DNA from: Scandinavium hiltneri
Lineage (GTDB): Bacteria; Pseudomonadota; Gammaproteobacteria; Enterobacterales; Enterobacteriaceae
DNA length: 64,000 bases
Assembly: GCF_024764835.1 (NCBI RefSeq)
Contig: NZ_JALIGE010000074.1
Coordinates: forward strand, 186,001-250,000
Direction: 5' to 3'
The number at the start of each line of letters is the position of its first letter. Positions within the stretch are counted from its first letter, which is position 1. Shown one piece after another: positions 34,075 through 43,838 of this stretch. The notes beneath the pieces were generated by a model. The model did not search any database, had not been told where the DNA came from, and saw only the letters and a list, made by a program, of their open reading frames with translations. Both the position numbers and the translations under genes were made by a program.

Positions 34075-34098
34075 GGGTGAGGACTAATGTCCTCACCC
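34075..34098. terminator. Bidirectional hairpin between kdgK and yhjJ
   Basis: A perfect 10-bp stem GGGTGAGGAC / GTCCTCACCC with a TAAT loop, between convergent genes. Only weak T-richness follows on either strand. Confidence 0.7.
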
Positions 34099-34108
34099 CT
34101 TCACTGCT

Positions 34109-35596
34109 TTACTGACCCGGTGGAATATCCGTGACGTCCTGGCGATCGTCAGTGGCCGCGGGTGCCGATGAGGCCGCTGGCGCCATCAGTTTGTTCCACG
34201 TTTCCTGCAAATCCTTCATGTTGTATTCCGGCTCGCCTTTCGGCTGCTGGAGAATCAACGCCATATCCTGTGACAGCTGCTGGCGCAGCTCCTGATTCAG
34301 ACCCTCCACGGTCAGAGAACTCAGGAATTCCTGACGTAGTTTCTGATACTGCTCCGGCGCGATATCCACTACCTGATTTTGCAGCGCACGCATACGCTGG
34401 CTGATCAGCAGATTGGTATCGGTGCGCGCATAGGTCGCAAACAGCTTCTGTAGTTCGAGGTTTTTCTGCGCAATCAACGCATTAAACTCTTCCTGGGTCA
34501 GACCCTCTGCGCGGACTTTCGCCAGCTCTTTGGCCACCAGGCCGAGATTAGCATTCAGTTTGTCATTCGGTGAATCCACGTTGATGGCGCACTGGCCGCG
34601 CAGATACAGCACCCGGCAATCGAAGCCAATACCGATATCTTTGACATTACTTTTGCTCAGGATCTGCTGCACATGCCAGAACAGCGCTTCACGCGCCAGG
34701 TCAGCACGCCAGTAGCGCTGCAACGCGGCGGACTCACGAATCGGTGCCCACGGCGTGTCCCACATGATAGAGAGTCTGTCCTGCGGCACCGCGTCGGTCA
34801 TAATGCTGACCGGGGTTGCCGGAAGCGGCGCCAACGTCGGCACAGCCGCCGGGGTATCGCGTTTGCCTTTCAGGCCGCCGAAGATTTTATTGATTTGCTC
34901 GCCCACGCTGCGGTTATCCACGTTGCCGACCACAATCAGGGTCATCGCATCCGGGGTATACCACTTCTGGTAGAAGCTTTTCAGCTGTCCGGTATCAATC
35001 GGCTGTTTCAGCGGTTCAGCCGGATCGTGGCCCAGCATGGTCGACCCTTTCAGGCGATAACGCCACCAGCCCTCTTTTGGGTCCTGAGGCCAGGTCATGA
35101 CCATATCTTCGCCACCGAGCGCGTGATTCACGGCTTCCGGGGTGATATTGAGTTTGCCGCTGGAATCAGACAGCCAGGTCAGCGCCTCTTTCAGCAGGTC
35201 GTTGCGGTTGTTCGGCAAGCTCAGGCTGAAAAGGGTGTAATCGTAGGAGACAATGGCGGGTGGCATTGGATGCTGAGGGTCGATGCCTTGCTGCCACAGG
35301 GAACGGGCCTGCATCGTCGGTAGACTGCCGCTCTGCGAGAGCGCCAGACGTGGAATAAAGTGGCTGAAGCCCGCCTGCTGCGTGCTTTCGCTCAGAGAAC
35401 CAATATTGACCTGAAGGCGGATTTCTACCCTGTCGCTCGGGCGCTGCGGGGTGGCCAGTACCTGCCATTGAAATCCGTTAGCCAGTGTTCCCTGTTGCCA
35501 TGCCGGGTCCGGCTGGAGCGCTTCTGCTTGCGCATAGCCCGCGGTTGCCACCATCAGCATTCCGCTCGCTATGAGTCGAATTTTTGTGCCCTGCAT
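34109..35596 (-). CDS. yhjJ: YhjJ, secreted M16-family protein, probably non-peptidase
   Basis: Periplasmic protein of the M16 (pitrilysin) fold with 495 residues (E. coli 498) and a signal peptide of about 25 (IASGMLMVATAGYAQA). The zinc motif HxxEH is missing: where it should be, the sequence reads GFSHFIPRLALSQSG, so one His remains but not the Glu-His pair. This loss is shared with E. coli YhjJ. It retains the second-half M16 core (KGSTMLGHDPAEPLKQPIDT, FYQKWYTPDAMTLIVVGNVD). The C-terminus is Ala/Pro-rich. It may act as a chaperone-like or binding subunit; its role is unknown. Confidence 0.9.
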   Translation of the reverse strand: MQGTKIRLIASGMLMVATAGYAQAEALQPDPAWQQGTLANGFQWQVLATPQRPSDRVEIRLQVNIGSLSESTQQAGFSHFIPRLALSQSGSLPTMQARSLWQQGIDPQHPMPPAIVSYDYTLFSLSLPNNRNDLLKEALTWLSDSSGKLNITPEAVNHALGGEDMVMTWPQDPKEGWWRYRLKGSTMLGHDPAEPLKQPIDTGQLKSFYQKWYTPDAMTLIVVGNVDNRSVGEQINKIFGGLKGKRDTPAAVPTLAPLPATPVSIMTDAVPQDRLSIMWDTPWAPIRESAALQRYWRADLAREALFWHVQQILSKSNVKDIGIGFDCRVLYLRGQCAINVDSPNDKLNANLGLVAKELAKVRAEGLTQEEFNALIAQKNLELQKLFATYARTDTNLLISQRMRALQNQVVDIAPEQYQKLRQEFLSSLTVEGLNQELRQQLSQDMALILQQPKGEPEYNMKDLQETWNKLMAPAASSAPAATDDRQDVTDIPPGQ

Positions 35597-35789
35597 TTAA
35601 GCCCCTGAATCAACAATCCTGGTTATTTACTCATCATACGTCGAGCTGCATGTGCGTTGGTTGCACCACAACATTATGAGTAACAAAGACAACTCATGGT
35701 CGTTTTTATGAGTTAATTACGTCGTTTAGACCGTGCATTTTTTGAAATGTCACACGCTCAACGAAAAATATGGTCAATTATGCGCAGGA

Positions 35790-35817
35790 GCCCGTAGTCC
35801 ATCAAGCGACTACGGGC
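35790..35817. terminator. Hairpin downstream of dctA
   Basis: A perfect 10-bp stem GCCCGTAGTC / GACTACGGGC with an 8-nt loop, 25-50 bp beyond the dctA stop. There is no T run on the minus strand, so it is better viewed as a 3'-end hairpin than a proven intrinsic terminator. Confidence 0.6.
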
Positions 35818-35841
35818 AGATAACAGGGATAAGTCGCGGGA

Positions 35842-37128
35842 TTATGAGGAAATTTCTTGAGCCTTATCACGGGGCGCGCGGTTATTGAGCGTATCGTCCA
35901 GTTTCTGCGGGTCGAGTTCTTTCACCCACTTCGCCACCACGATAGTCGCCACGCCGTTGCCCACCAGGTTCGTCAGCGCACGCGCTTCAGACATAAAGCG
36001 GTCGATACCCAGAATCAGCGCCAGACCGGCAACCGGCAAATGACCGACCGCAGAAATGGTCGCCGCCAGCACGATAAACCCGCTGCCCGTCACGCCCGCC
36101 GCGCCTTTTGAAGAGAGCAACAACACCACCAGCAGCGTAATTTGATGGAAAATATCCATGTGGCTGTTGGTCGCCTGAGCGATAAACACCGCCGCCATCG
36201 TCAGGTAAATCGACGTGCCATCGAGGTTGAACGAATACCCGGTTGGGATCACCAGCCCCACCACCGATTTACGGCAGCCGAGCTTTTCCATTTTATCGAG
36301 CATTCGCGGCAGTGCGGATTCAGACGATGACGTGCCAAGTACGATCAGCAACTCTTCACGAATGTAGCGGATGAACTTGAAGATGCTGAAACCGGTCGCC
36401 CTGGCGATAGAACCGAGCACCACCACCACGAACAGAATACAGGTGATATAGAAGCAGATAATCAGCTGCCCCAGCTGCACCAGCGTGCCCACGCCGTATT
36501 TGCCGATGGTGAACGCCATCGCCCCGAATGCACCAATCGGTGCCAGGCGCATGATCATGTTGATGATGCCGAAGATGACCTGCGAGAAGCTTTCAATCAC
36601 GTTGAAAATCAGCTGGCCTTTGTGGCCCAGACGATGCAGGGCAAAGCCAAACATCACCGCGAACAGCAGCACTTGCAGGATGTTCCCGCTGGCAAACGCG
36701 CCGATGACGCTGGACGGGATGATATCCAGCAGGAAGCCAACCACGCCCTGATCTTTCGCCTGCTCGGCGTACACTGCTACCGCATGCGCATCGAGCGTCG
36801 CCGGGTCTACGTTCATCCCCGCACCCGGCTGCACCAGGTTGACAATCACCAGGCCAATAATCAGCGCCAGAGTGCTGACCACTTCAAAATAGAGCAGTGC
36901 CACCGCGCCGGTACGGCCCACGGCTTTCATGCTTTCCATCCCTGCAATACCGGTCACGACGGTACAGAAGATAACGGGAGCAATCACCATTTTGATAAGC
37001 TTAACGAAGGCATCGCCAAGCGGTTTCATTTGCGCGCCCAGTTCTGGATAGAAGTGGCCGAGTAAAATACCCACGGCGATAGCGGTGAGTACCTGGAAAT
37101 AGAGGCTTTTAAACAGAGAAGTTTTCAT
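35842..37128 (-). CDS. dctA: DctA, C4-dicarboxylate transporter
   Basis: Inner-membrane symporter (DAACS/EAAT-type) for aerobic uptake of succinate, fumarate, malate and aspartate, and in E. coli a co-sensor with DcuS. It has 428 residues, as in E. coli. Family features seen are the N-terminal FQVLTAIAVGILLGHFYPELG, the Ser-rich re-entrant loop IVLGTSSSESALPRML, and NLDGTSIYLTMAAVFIAQA with the cation-binding Asn/Asp. GVTGSGFIVLAATISAVGHLPVAG and IDRFMSEARALTNLVGNGVAT follow. The gap to pdeK (144 bp) holds its promoter. Confidence 0.96.
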   Translation of the reverse strand: MKTSLFKSLYFQVLTAIAVGILLGHFYPELGAQMKPLGDAFVKLIKMVIAPVIFCTVVTGIAGMESMKAVGRTGAVALLYFEVVSTLALIIGLVIVNLVQPGAGMNVDPATLDAHAVAVYAEQAKDQGVVGFLLDIIPSSVIGAFASGNILQVLLFAVMFGFALHRLGHKGQLIFNVIESFSQVIFGIINMIMRLAPIGAFGAMAFTIGKYGVGTLVQLGQLIICFYITCILFVVVVLGSIARATGFSIFKFIRYIREELLIVLGTSSSESALPRMLDKMEKLGCRKSVVGLVIPTGYSFNLDGTSIYLTMAAVFIAQATNSHMDIFHQITLLVVLLLSSKGAAGVTGSGFIVLAATISAVGHLPVAGLALILGIDRFMSEARALTNLVGNGVATIVVAKWVKELDPQKLDDTLNNRAPRDKAQEISS

Positions 37129-37272
37129 AGGATGTCCTTAAGATAAAACCACAGGCTGAGTAAGGTTTTTATTCGCCCGCGGCTTTAAAATAACATCCGA
37201 CAAACAACGCAGAAACATTTCATGGGGTAAATGTTAAAAAATTTGAGCTGGCTCGCGCAAGCGCGTGATTAT

Positions 37273-39279
37273 TTACGCGCTTACATCGTCAGTCTGGGCC
37301 GAGAGATAGTCCTGTTCGAAAATGTCCGGCGGTACCGCGCGGTCAAACAGGAAGCCCTGCGCGATATCCACCCCGGCAGATTTCAGCCAGTCAAACTGCG
37401 CCTGAGTTTCCACGCCTTCCGCAACAATGCTCAGGTTCAGACTGCGAGCCAACTGGATAATCGCCGATATCATGCTGGTATCTTCCGGCAGCGTATCCAC
37501 GAAGATTTTGTCTATTTTGAGCACATCCAACGGCAGTGATTTCATGTGCTGTAACTGGCGCAGACCGGCGTAGCCCATGCCGAAATCATCCAGCGCAACC
37601 TGCACCCCGGCGTTACGCAGCGGGCGCAGGATGGCGACAGCCGCTTTCGGGTCGTCAATGCGGCGGCTTTCCGTCACTTCCAGCACCAGCGTGCCGGGTG
37701 CGATACGGTAGCGGTTGAGCAGTTCCAGCATATCCGCCACCATGTCGTGATGCAGCAACTGCAGGGCCGACAGGTTCACCGACAGCGGCAGCATAATACC
37801 CCGACTCTGCCACGCCGCCAGCTGGCGACAGGCTTCTTCAAGCACCCAATAGCCGACGGTGATTATCAGGCCACAAGATTCGATGCGCTCGATAAGGTCG
37901 CCCGGCAAATCCCAGCTGCCGTCAGGCTGACGCATACGCAGCAGCACTTCCGCGCTGCACACTTTACCACTGGCAATGTGAATTTGAGGCTGGAGCCACA
38001 CCGCAAACTGATGATTATCGAGGGCAGAAAGAATGCCGCTCTCTTCGCTCAGCCGCTGCTGCGCTTTTTCCATCTGCTCGGGGTCGAAGAACTCAATCTG
38101 ATTTTTGCCTTTTCGGCGCGCGGTAAAGGCCGCTGACACCGCCCGACGGTAAAGCTGTTCACCGCTCAGGTCACCGTGGAACATCGCTATCCCGATGCTG
38201 GCGCTTGGACGCAGCTGAATACCCTGCAAAGGCAGTCGCTCATTAATGATAGTGAGTACCTGCTGACCTAATGTGATTGCATGCCACGGCTCTTTCACGC
38301 CGTGCGCCAGAATAGCAAAGTCATAGGCGCTGACCTGAGCCAGCACCATGCGCGGTGAAATCACCGATTTGAGTTTTTCCGCCAGGGTCAGCAGCAGCAT
38401 TTCGCGCTGGCTCTCCTGCAGTACGCCAGCGGTATCCTGCAGGGTTTCGCAGGCCACGACCATCAGCGCGGTGGTTTTCTTGTGCGCCACGGTTTGTTCC
38501 AGCAGCGCCAGTAAAAACGCCTTGTTTGGCAGGTCTGAGACCGGGAAACGCGTGGAGTGGCTGCACAGCTCATCATGCTGACGCAGGATGAGTTGCTGAT
38601 TGCGGTTGTAATTGCGCACCAGCATGCCGATTTCATCGTCATGATGCAGGCGCGGCAGCGCAAACTGATGGCCCACCCGGTCCTGTGGCGCAATATCGTT
38701 TAACTCGCGGGCCAAGGCGCGCAGTGGGCGCACAATCAGTCGGTTGATACTCCAGGTTATCGCCACCGTCAGGATGAGCACCAAAAGTAAGTAAGCAGTC
38801 ACTAATGTCGCGAGGGTGCTCATGATGAACTTGTAGGTGCGATATGAATCCGATTGCAGCACCAGATAGGCCAAAGGCTGAGGATTAGCCGGGCGCTCCA
38901 TGGAATAAACAGGCAATGAAATCTGCACCGGCAGCTCAAACATCCGGGTGATCATCACGGGCACCGGGCGCTCTTCGATAAAACGCATGCGCAGCGCCTG
39001 GAACTGATTGGGCAGCACCACATCGGCCCGGCTGACGATCCCGGCAGGCTGAATACGCCTGAGAATAGTTTCGGCTTCCGGAATATCCCCTTTCAGAATG
39101 GCCGCCGACAGCGGTTCACGCACGGCACGGGCCACGCTTTCAAGCTGAGTGGCGGTGGCAAAACGGTTTTGCTGCGTAAAATGGAACATCAAAATGGAAC
39201 AAAAGACGAACACAAACACCATGGTGACGACTGCCACCATGGCCATTTGTTTAATTGTGAGTGAGCGGCTAACGCGCAA
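37273..39279 (-). CDS. pdeK: PdeK (YhjK/HmsP-type), membrane HAMP-GGDEF(degenerate)-EAL protein
   Basis: Inner-membrane c-di-GMP protein of 668 residues (E. coli about 650), the HmsP family of biofilm-reducing phosphodiesterases. Transmembrane helices lie at about 12-34 and 150-175 and enclose a periplasmic domain. A HAMP region (ITWSINRLIVRPLRALARELNDI) follows. The GGDEF-like domain (about 240-400) has SAYDF in place of GGDEF, so it should lack cyclase activity. The EAL domain (about 410-660) carries SAEVLLRM (an EVL variant), LSVNLSALQL, VLEVTES, ALDDFGMGYAGL, LKIDKIFVDTL and IVAEGVET, and is probably catalytic. It lies next to bcsC, as in E. coli, linking c-di-GMP turnover to cellulose control. 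Confidence 0.93.
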   Translation of the reverse strand: MRVSRSLTIKQMAMVAVVTMVFVFVFCSILMFHFTQQNRFATATQLESVARAVREPLSAAILKGDIPEAETILRRIQPAGIVSRADVVLPNQFQALRMRFIEERPVPVMITRMFELPVQISLPVYSMERPANPQPLAYLVLQSDSYRTYKFIMSTLATLVTAYLLLVLILTVAITWSINRLIVRPLRALARELNDIAPQDRVGHQFALPRLHHDDEIGMLVRNYNRNQQLILRQHDELCSHSTRFPVSDLPNKAFLLALLEQTVAHKKTTALMVVACETLQDTAGVLQESQREMLLLTLAEKLKSVISPRMVLAQVSAYDFAILAHGVKEPWHAITLGQQVLTIINERLPLQGIQLRPSASIGIAMFHGDLSGEQLYRRAVSAAFTARRKGKNQIEFFDPEQMEKAQQRLSEESGILSALDNHQFAVWLQPQIHIASGKVCSAEVLLRMRQPDGSWDLPGDLIERIESCGLIITVGYWVLEEACRQLAAWQSRGIMLPLSVNLSALQLLHHDMVADMLELLNRYRIAPGTLVLEVTESRRIDDPKAAVAILRPLRNAGVQVALDDFGMGYAGLRQLQHMKSLPLDVLKIDKIFVDTLPEDTSMISAIIQLARSLNLSIVAEGVETQAQFDWLKSAGVDIAQGFLFDRAVPPDIFEQDYLSAQTDDVSA

Positions 39280-39317
39280 AGGAACTCTCCCCAGAGAAAA
39301 ACCACGCCCTTGGGCGT

Positions 39318-39362
39318 ATCACGTAATGCCGGATAGCATAATTTAACCCGGCATTACGTGAT
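39318..39362. repeat. Long perfect inverted repeat between pdeK and bcsC (REP-like)
   Basis: A perfect 15-bp stem ATCACGTAATGCCGG / CCGGCATTACGTGAT around a 15-nt loop. It contains the GCCGG core common to REP elements. It lies beyond the bcsC stop and upstream of pdeK, so it can mark the 3' end of the bcsRQABZC transcript. Confidence 0.8.
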
Positions 39363-39429
39363 TTTCGGCACATTATACGCTAAGAGTCTGCTCATCGGGA
39401 TGGCAGAAAACGCATTTAGGCCGAATCTG

Positions 39430-42400
39430 TTACCAGTCTGCGTATGGAACCAGAGGCTGAGGAGGCAGATCCATGTCACCCTGCCAGCCTGCGGCGGAGT
39501 AACGAACGTACAGCAGCGCATGGCTCGGGGTGTAATCCTTCGCCTGCTGAATATCAATTGAGGCCCCGACATACCAGTTCGAACTGACACGGCGTTCGAT
39601 AAGCGCATGCGCGGTGTAACCGAAGCCGCTGCTGCTGCTGCCTTCGTCGATGTAGTCCGCATTCGGATAGTTAGCCGGCAGCAGGTCCTGTTTCGGATAA
39701 CGCGCCTGGTTGTTGTTCTTGGAGTGTGACCACGAGACCGAGCCGCCCAGCTCCCAGGACCAGTTATCCGTGCGCTGACGCCAGTTCACCGGCACCGCGA
39801 ACGACAGGTACTGTTGCGGGCTGTAGTAGCCGCCCTGTCCAAGCGTATAGCCGCTGAGATCTTTGTCGTAGTGCCAGACCATGTTGTTCAGGCCCACGGT
39901 CACCCGGCGGTTGTTCTCATTGATAAGCTTATAGTAATACCCGGCCATCCAACGCGCGCGCCAGTTGTCATCGACGTTTTTACCGGTCAGTGAGTCTGCG
40001 CTCAAAGAGGCCCACACGCCGTTGGCGTCGCCTTTGTCATAACTCAGGCTGATACCGCCCCCGTCGGCGCGAACACCGCCCCAGGTGGTGCCGGTGTTCG
40101 GGTCTTTCTGCCCGCCAAACGCCAGCAGGGAGCTGGAAATCGGACGACGGTGGCCTTCAACCGTATACCCGACCGAGCCAATACTGTTGCTGTAGCTCAG
40201 GCCGCCGACCACATCCACGACGTTGAAGCCCATCGGCGTGGTGCCGATATCCACATTCCAGGTATCGTTGCGCCAGCCGACGGCAACGCTGGCCCCCCTA
40301 TCGCTTTGGCTCTTATCGCCGCCGTAACAGGTTTGCTCGGCGCAGGTGCCCCACTTCGGCGAATAGCCACCGTCGCTGTCGCTTGAGAATTTCCCTGCGT
40401 CCATGTTGACGTAATCACTGCGGAAGAACATCCGCCCGTCGGCCAACGGCGCGTCCACCTGAAGCATGGTGGTGTGCGCTTTGAGGTCGGAATAACCACC
40501 GGTGCCGCTGGAACCCCAGAAGTTGTGTTCCAGAGTGACGTTGACGTCCTGCTGACGGTAAAGGTCAGCCGCATCGCTGCGTACCCCACGTTTCAGCCAG
40601 TCGTCTTTTTCATCGTTACGGGTCAGGCGGGTAAAGCTGTCGTTATCCTGCGGACGGGTCGGCGTAATGCCTGCCGCCACCATCGCATCTTTGTAGCTGT
40701 CCAGCGCCTGCTGTGGATCGCCGTTCTGCACCTGGAAACGCGAGTTATCACGCAGAACCAACGCAGTTTCCATTGATGCAGGCTGCGCTTTTGCCTGCGG
40801 CACGATGGTGTTGAAAATCTGCTGTGCCTGAGCGGTGTCGCCGAGGGAAGAATCCACCAACGCGATACGACGTTGCGTATTGAGCGACGGCGCTTCGCCT
40901 GCAGCAGGCGCTTTCAGCTTCTTAATCTGTTCGCGGGCGGCGGATTCGTTGCCATCTGCGGCGTACACTTCCGCCAGACCCAAACGCGCATCGTTATTGT
41001 CGGCTTCTTTCGCCAGCGCGGTGTTGTATTCGGTGATAGCCGTGCCGGTATCACCGCGCTGCTGCGCCCAGTCGGCCAACGTCAAATGAATACGCGTCGA
41101 CGGCGTTTGCTGTTTCAGCAAAGCAATCGCCTGATCTTCATGACCGTTATCGCGCAACAGGTTCGCTTTCTGCATCATCTGATCGAACTGCAGACGATCC
41201 GACAATTCCTGAATATTGTCATTCCACTGGCTTTTCGGCAGCGTATTGATGTGCGAGAGTGCCGCCATATCCTGGCCGTTGCCGGAAAGGTACAGGCCAT
41301 AGGCGTAAACCTGCTCCGGATCGCCCGATTTTTTGCGAGCCAGATTCTGCATCAAATTGTCAGCTTCACCGCGCTGCCCGGCGCTGGAGAGATCCTTCGC
41401 CAGACGATAAGTGACCCACACGCTGTCCGGATCGAGCGCCAGTCGGCGACGCTGAACTTCTGCGGCCTGCGCCCAACGGCCCTGATTTTCAAGCATTTCA
41501 GCCTGCTTTGACAGACGATCGTTGGTCAGGCTGCGTTCGATATCATCAATACTGCGGCGCTGACTGGCCGACAGGGTATTAATGAACGCCGTCGCTTTCT
41601 CCGGCGACTGCGCCCGATAAATATTGGCCAGCCCGCGCACGGCGTTGCTGTTGCCTTTGTCCAGACGCAGTGCCTGCTGGTAATAACGCTCCGCGGCGGC
41701 GGTGTCGTTGCGGGCGATAGCCACGTCGCCCAGGCCCAGCACCGCATAGCTGTTGGTGTTATCCACACGCTGTGCCTGCTGGTAAAAACGTGCGGCCTGA
41801 TCGAGATTTTTGGCTTTCAGGGACGCATCGCCTTTACGGATCAACGGCCAGACAATCTCCCAGGTCCCCGGCTTACTGTCTTCAACTTTGGCGATTTCAG
41901 CTTCTTTTGCCTGCTGTTCCGCTTGCGCGCGGAACGCCGGATCGGCCAGCTTAGTCTGGTTGTCAGCCAGTTTTGTACGCGCTTCATCAGACAACTCACC
42001 GGTGGTGAATACGGCCAGGAAGCGCTGAAGATTTTTCACGCTGTCTTCGTTGACCGGCTGATCTTTAATTTGGTCGTACCACATTTGCTGGGCAGTCCCG
42101 CGCCCGGCATTGGATTTCGCCATTTGTTCCAGCACCGCATAACCTTCCGCGCTGCGGTTATCGTCAAACAACAATTTGGCAAAGGTGGTTTGCAGCTGGA
42201 CGTTGCCCGGGTTCTTGGCGTTCAGCGACTGGAGTTTGCCCATCGCCTCTTTATGACGGTCCGGCAGTTTTGCGACCGCCGTCCAGTATTCCACCGCTAA
42301 CTCGCCATCCGGCGGCGTGCCGTTGAACAGCGCGTCATACTGCTTGAGGCCTTCCTGGATGTGGCCGGTGGTCACCTGCAAACGCGCTTCCTGCAACGCC

Positions 42401-42744
42401 TGACGGCCTTTGCCCGTAGAGAGCTGCATTTCACTTTGCGAGGCTTTAAAGGCATCGGAATCCGGTGCCAGGTTTTTCATGCGGTCGAGCTGTTTCTGCG
42501 CGCCGTCGGTATCGCCCTGACGCAGCAGATAACGCATACGGGCGGCAATCACCTGCGGATCGTCCGGGGCAATCAGTTCAAGGCGGTACAGCGACTGGCG
42601 AACCAAATCGTCACGCTTCGCGGATTCCCCGAGGCGTACCTGGTTCAATAATTGTTGCTGCGCGGCGGTGGGCGCAGCATGCGCTAAAGGGAGTAGCGTC
42701 ATCCCTAGCGAGAGGCTGAGTAAGCTTAGTGAGAATTTGCGCAT
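39430..42744 (-). CDS. bcsC: BcsC, outer-membrane cellulose export protein
   Basis: Exports nascent cellulose through the periplasm and outer membrane. It has 1104 residues, somewhat shorter than the roughly 1157 of E. coli, with no sign of a frameshift. A signal peptide spans 1-23 (LSLGMTLLPLAHA). A long TPR superhelix (about 25-780) has repeats such as AARFYQQAQRVDNTNSYAVLGLGDVAIARND. The C-terminal 16-strand beta-barrel (about 790-1104) starts near HNFWGSSGTGGYSDLKAHTTM and ends in an aromatic-rich strand closing with PYADW. Its start overlaps bcsZ by 19 bp. It is the last gene of the bcsRQABZC operon. Confidence 0.95.
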   Translation of the reverse strand: MRKFSLSLLSLSLGMTLLPLAHAAPTAAQQQLLNQVRLGESAKRDDLVRQSLYRLELIAPDDPQVIAARMRYLLRQGDTDGAQKQLDRMKNLAPDSDAFKASQSEMQLSTGKGRQALQEARLQVTTGHIQEGLKQYDALFNGTPPDGELAVEYWTAVAKLPDRHKEAMGKLQSLNAKNPGNVQLQTTFAKLLFDDNRSAEGYAVLEQMAKSNAGRGTAQQMWYDQIKDQPVNEDSVKNLQRFLAVFTTGELSDEARTKLADNQTKLADPAFRAQAEQQAKEAEIAKVEDSKPGTWEIVWPLIRKGDASLKAKNLDQAARFYQQAQRVDNTNSYAVLGLGDVAIARNDTAAAERYYQQALRLDKGNSNAVRGLANIYRAQSPEKATAFINTLSASQRRSIDDIERSLTNDRLSKQAEMLENQGRWAQAAEVQRRRLALDPDSVWVTYRLAKDLSSAGQRGEADNLMQNLARKKSGDPEQVYAYGLYLSGNGQDMAALSHINTLPKSQWNDNIQELSDRLQFDQMMQKANLLRDNGHEDQAIALLKQQTPSTRIHLTLADWAQQRGDTGTAITEYNTALAKEADNNDARLGLAEVYAADGNESAAREQIKKLKAPAAGEAPSLNTQRRIALVDSSLGDTAQAQQIFNTIVPQAKAQPASMETALVLRDNSRFQVQNGDPQQALDSYKDAMVAAGITPTRPQDNDSFTRLTRNDEKDDWLKRGVRSDAADLYRQQDVNVTLEHNFWGSSGTGGYSDLKAHTTMLQVDAPLADGRMFFRSDYVNMDAGKFSSDSDGGYSPKWGTCAEQTCYGGDKSQSDRGASVAVGWRNDTWNVDIGTTPMGFNVVDVVGGLSYSNSIGSVGYTVEGHRRPISSSLLAFGGQKDPNTGTTWGGVRADGGGISLSYDKGDANGVWASLSADSLTGKNVDDNWRARWMAGYYYKLINENNRRVTVGLNNMVWHYDKDLSGYTLGQGGYYSPQQYLSFAVPVNWRQRTDNWSWELGGSVSWSHSKNNNQARYPKQDLLPANYPNADYIDEGSSSSGFGYTAHALIERRVSSNWYVGASIDIQQAKDYTPSHALLYVRYSAAGWQGDMDLPPQPLVPYADW

Positions 42745-43835
42745 TCCTGGCCCCAGTCTGGTAAAAGTTCACCGCGAGCAGTAAACCGGAAACGGTGTTG
42801 ATCCCATCCTTGCCCGAACAGAGTCAGAACATAGCTGTAATACGCATCGTTGCCTGGGAAGTTATCGGCGACGCGCTGGCGCTGAACGGCCTGTGCATCA
42901 CGATTTTGCAAGAACGGTAACAGCGTCGCGGAGAATCCCACTGGCCCATTACCGTCCACTTTCCCGGTGGCAATATCGATTTTTTCTGGCGGTAAACCCG
43001 TCTTTTCAGTTTGGGTGGCCATGGGCTTAAACTTCGCCAGCAGGCGGGCTTTATGCGGATCGGCGTTGTTCAGCATGCCGGTCCACATATAAACACGGAT
43101 GGCGTCATAGCTGCCCAGCAGCGATTTATCCTGCTTAAGCTGCCAGCCTTTTTTCTTGTCGAACCGCACCCAGTTTGGCGAATAGCCCTTCGGTGCTGTT
43201 TCCAGCAACATTCGCAGGTTGGTTGCTTGCACCGCATTCCACGGCGCGCCAAAACGCACGAAGTAGCTCGCTAATTGCGGCGGGAGATAACTCGGATTGA
43301 GGCGCCAGCCTTTATCGTCGACAAAGCCAACTTTACCTGGTAGCAGCATGGAGCCAAGCCCCGGCACTTTCACCACTTCGTCAGCAGAAATCTTCGATAA
43401 CAGCGCTTTACCCGCGTCGCTGTACTCCGGCATTTTCCACAAACGCCCGGCTTCCAGCAGTGACCAGGCAATCCAGACATCGGCATCAGACGCGGAGTTG
43501 GTGTCGAGCACGCCCCAGTTGTTGTCCTCTTTCTTGCCCCATAGCCAGCCTGGCAGTTGCGCTTTTATGTCACCCGCGGCCAGGTTGTCCTGCGTCCAGT
43601 GGAACAACTGCGCAAACGCCGCACGGTCATTGGCCGCCAGCGCGAAGAACAGCGCGTAGCTCTGCCCTTCGGAGGTCGTAATTTTACGGGCGTCGCTCGC
43701 GTCGATAACTCGACCGCCGTCGCTGATATAGTCTTTTTTGAACTGCTCCCACGCAGGCCACGTGCAGGCGGCTGAGGCCTGCATCGTGACCAGCGTCAGT
43801 AGCGCCAGGCAACCCTGGCGTATACCTTTCATCAT
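42726..43835 (-). CDS. bcsZ: BcsZ, periplasmic GH8 endo-1,4-beta-glucanase
   Basis: Endoglucanase that trims cellulose in the periplasm and is needed for normal synthesis and export. It has 369 residues (E. coli 368). A signal peptide ends around ASAA at about 23. The GH8 acid is E56 in KITTSEGQSYALFF, and the catalytic base Asp lies in GSYDAIRVYMWTG around residue 244. NSASDADVWIAWSLLEAG is the typical substrate-cleft stretch. It lies 3 bp after the bcsB stop and overlaps bcsC by 19 bp. Confidence 0.96.
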   Translation of the reverse strand: MMKGIRQGCLALLTLVTMQASAACTWPAWEQFKKDYISDGGRVIDASDARKITTSEGQSYALFFALAANDRAAFAQLFHWTQDNLAAGDIKAQLPGWLWGKKEDNNWGVLDTNSASDADVWIAWSLLEAGRLWKMPEYSDAGKALLSKISADEVVKVPGLGSMLLPGKVGFVDDKGWRLNPSYLPPQLASYFVRFGAPWNAVQATNLRMLLETAPKGYSPNWVRFDKKKGWQLKQDKSLLGSYDAIRVYMWTGMLNNADPHKARLLAKFKPMATQTEKTGLPPEKIDIATGKVDGNGPVGFSATLLPFLQNRDAQAVQRQRVADNFPGNDAYYSYVLTLFGQGWDQHRFRFTARGELLPDWGQECANSH

Positions 43836-43838
43836 CGT

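Noticed and set aside
39430..42744. Possible frameshift or deletion in bcsC because it is about 50 residues shorter than in E. coli
   Set aside because: The frame is continuous with signal peptide, TPR region and full C-terminal barrel; length differences in the TPR region are common between species.
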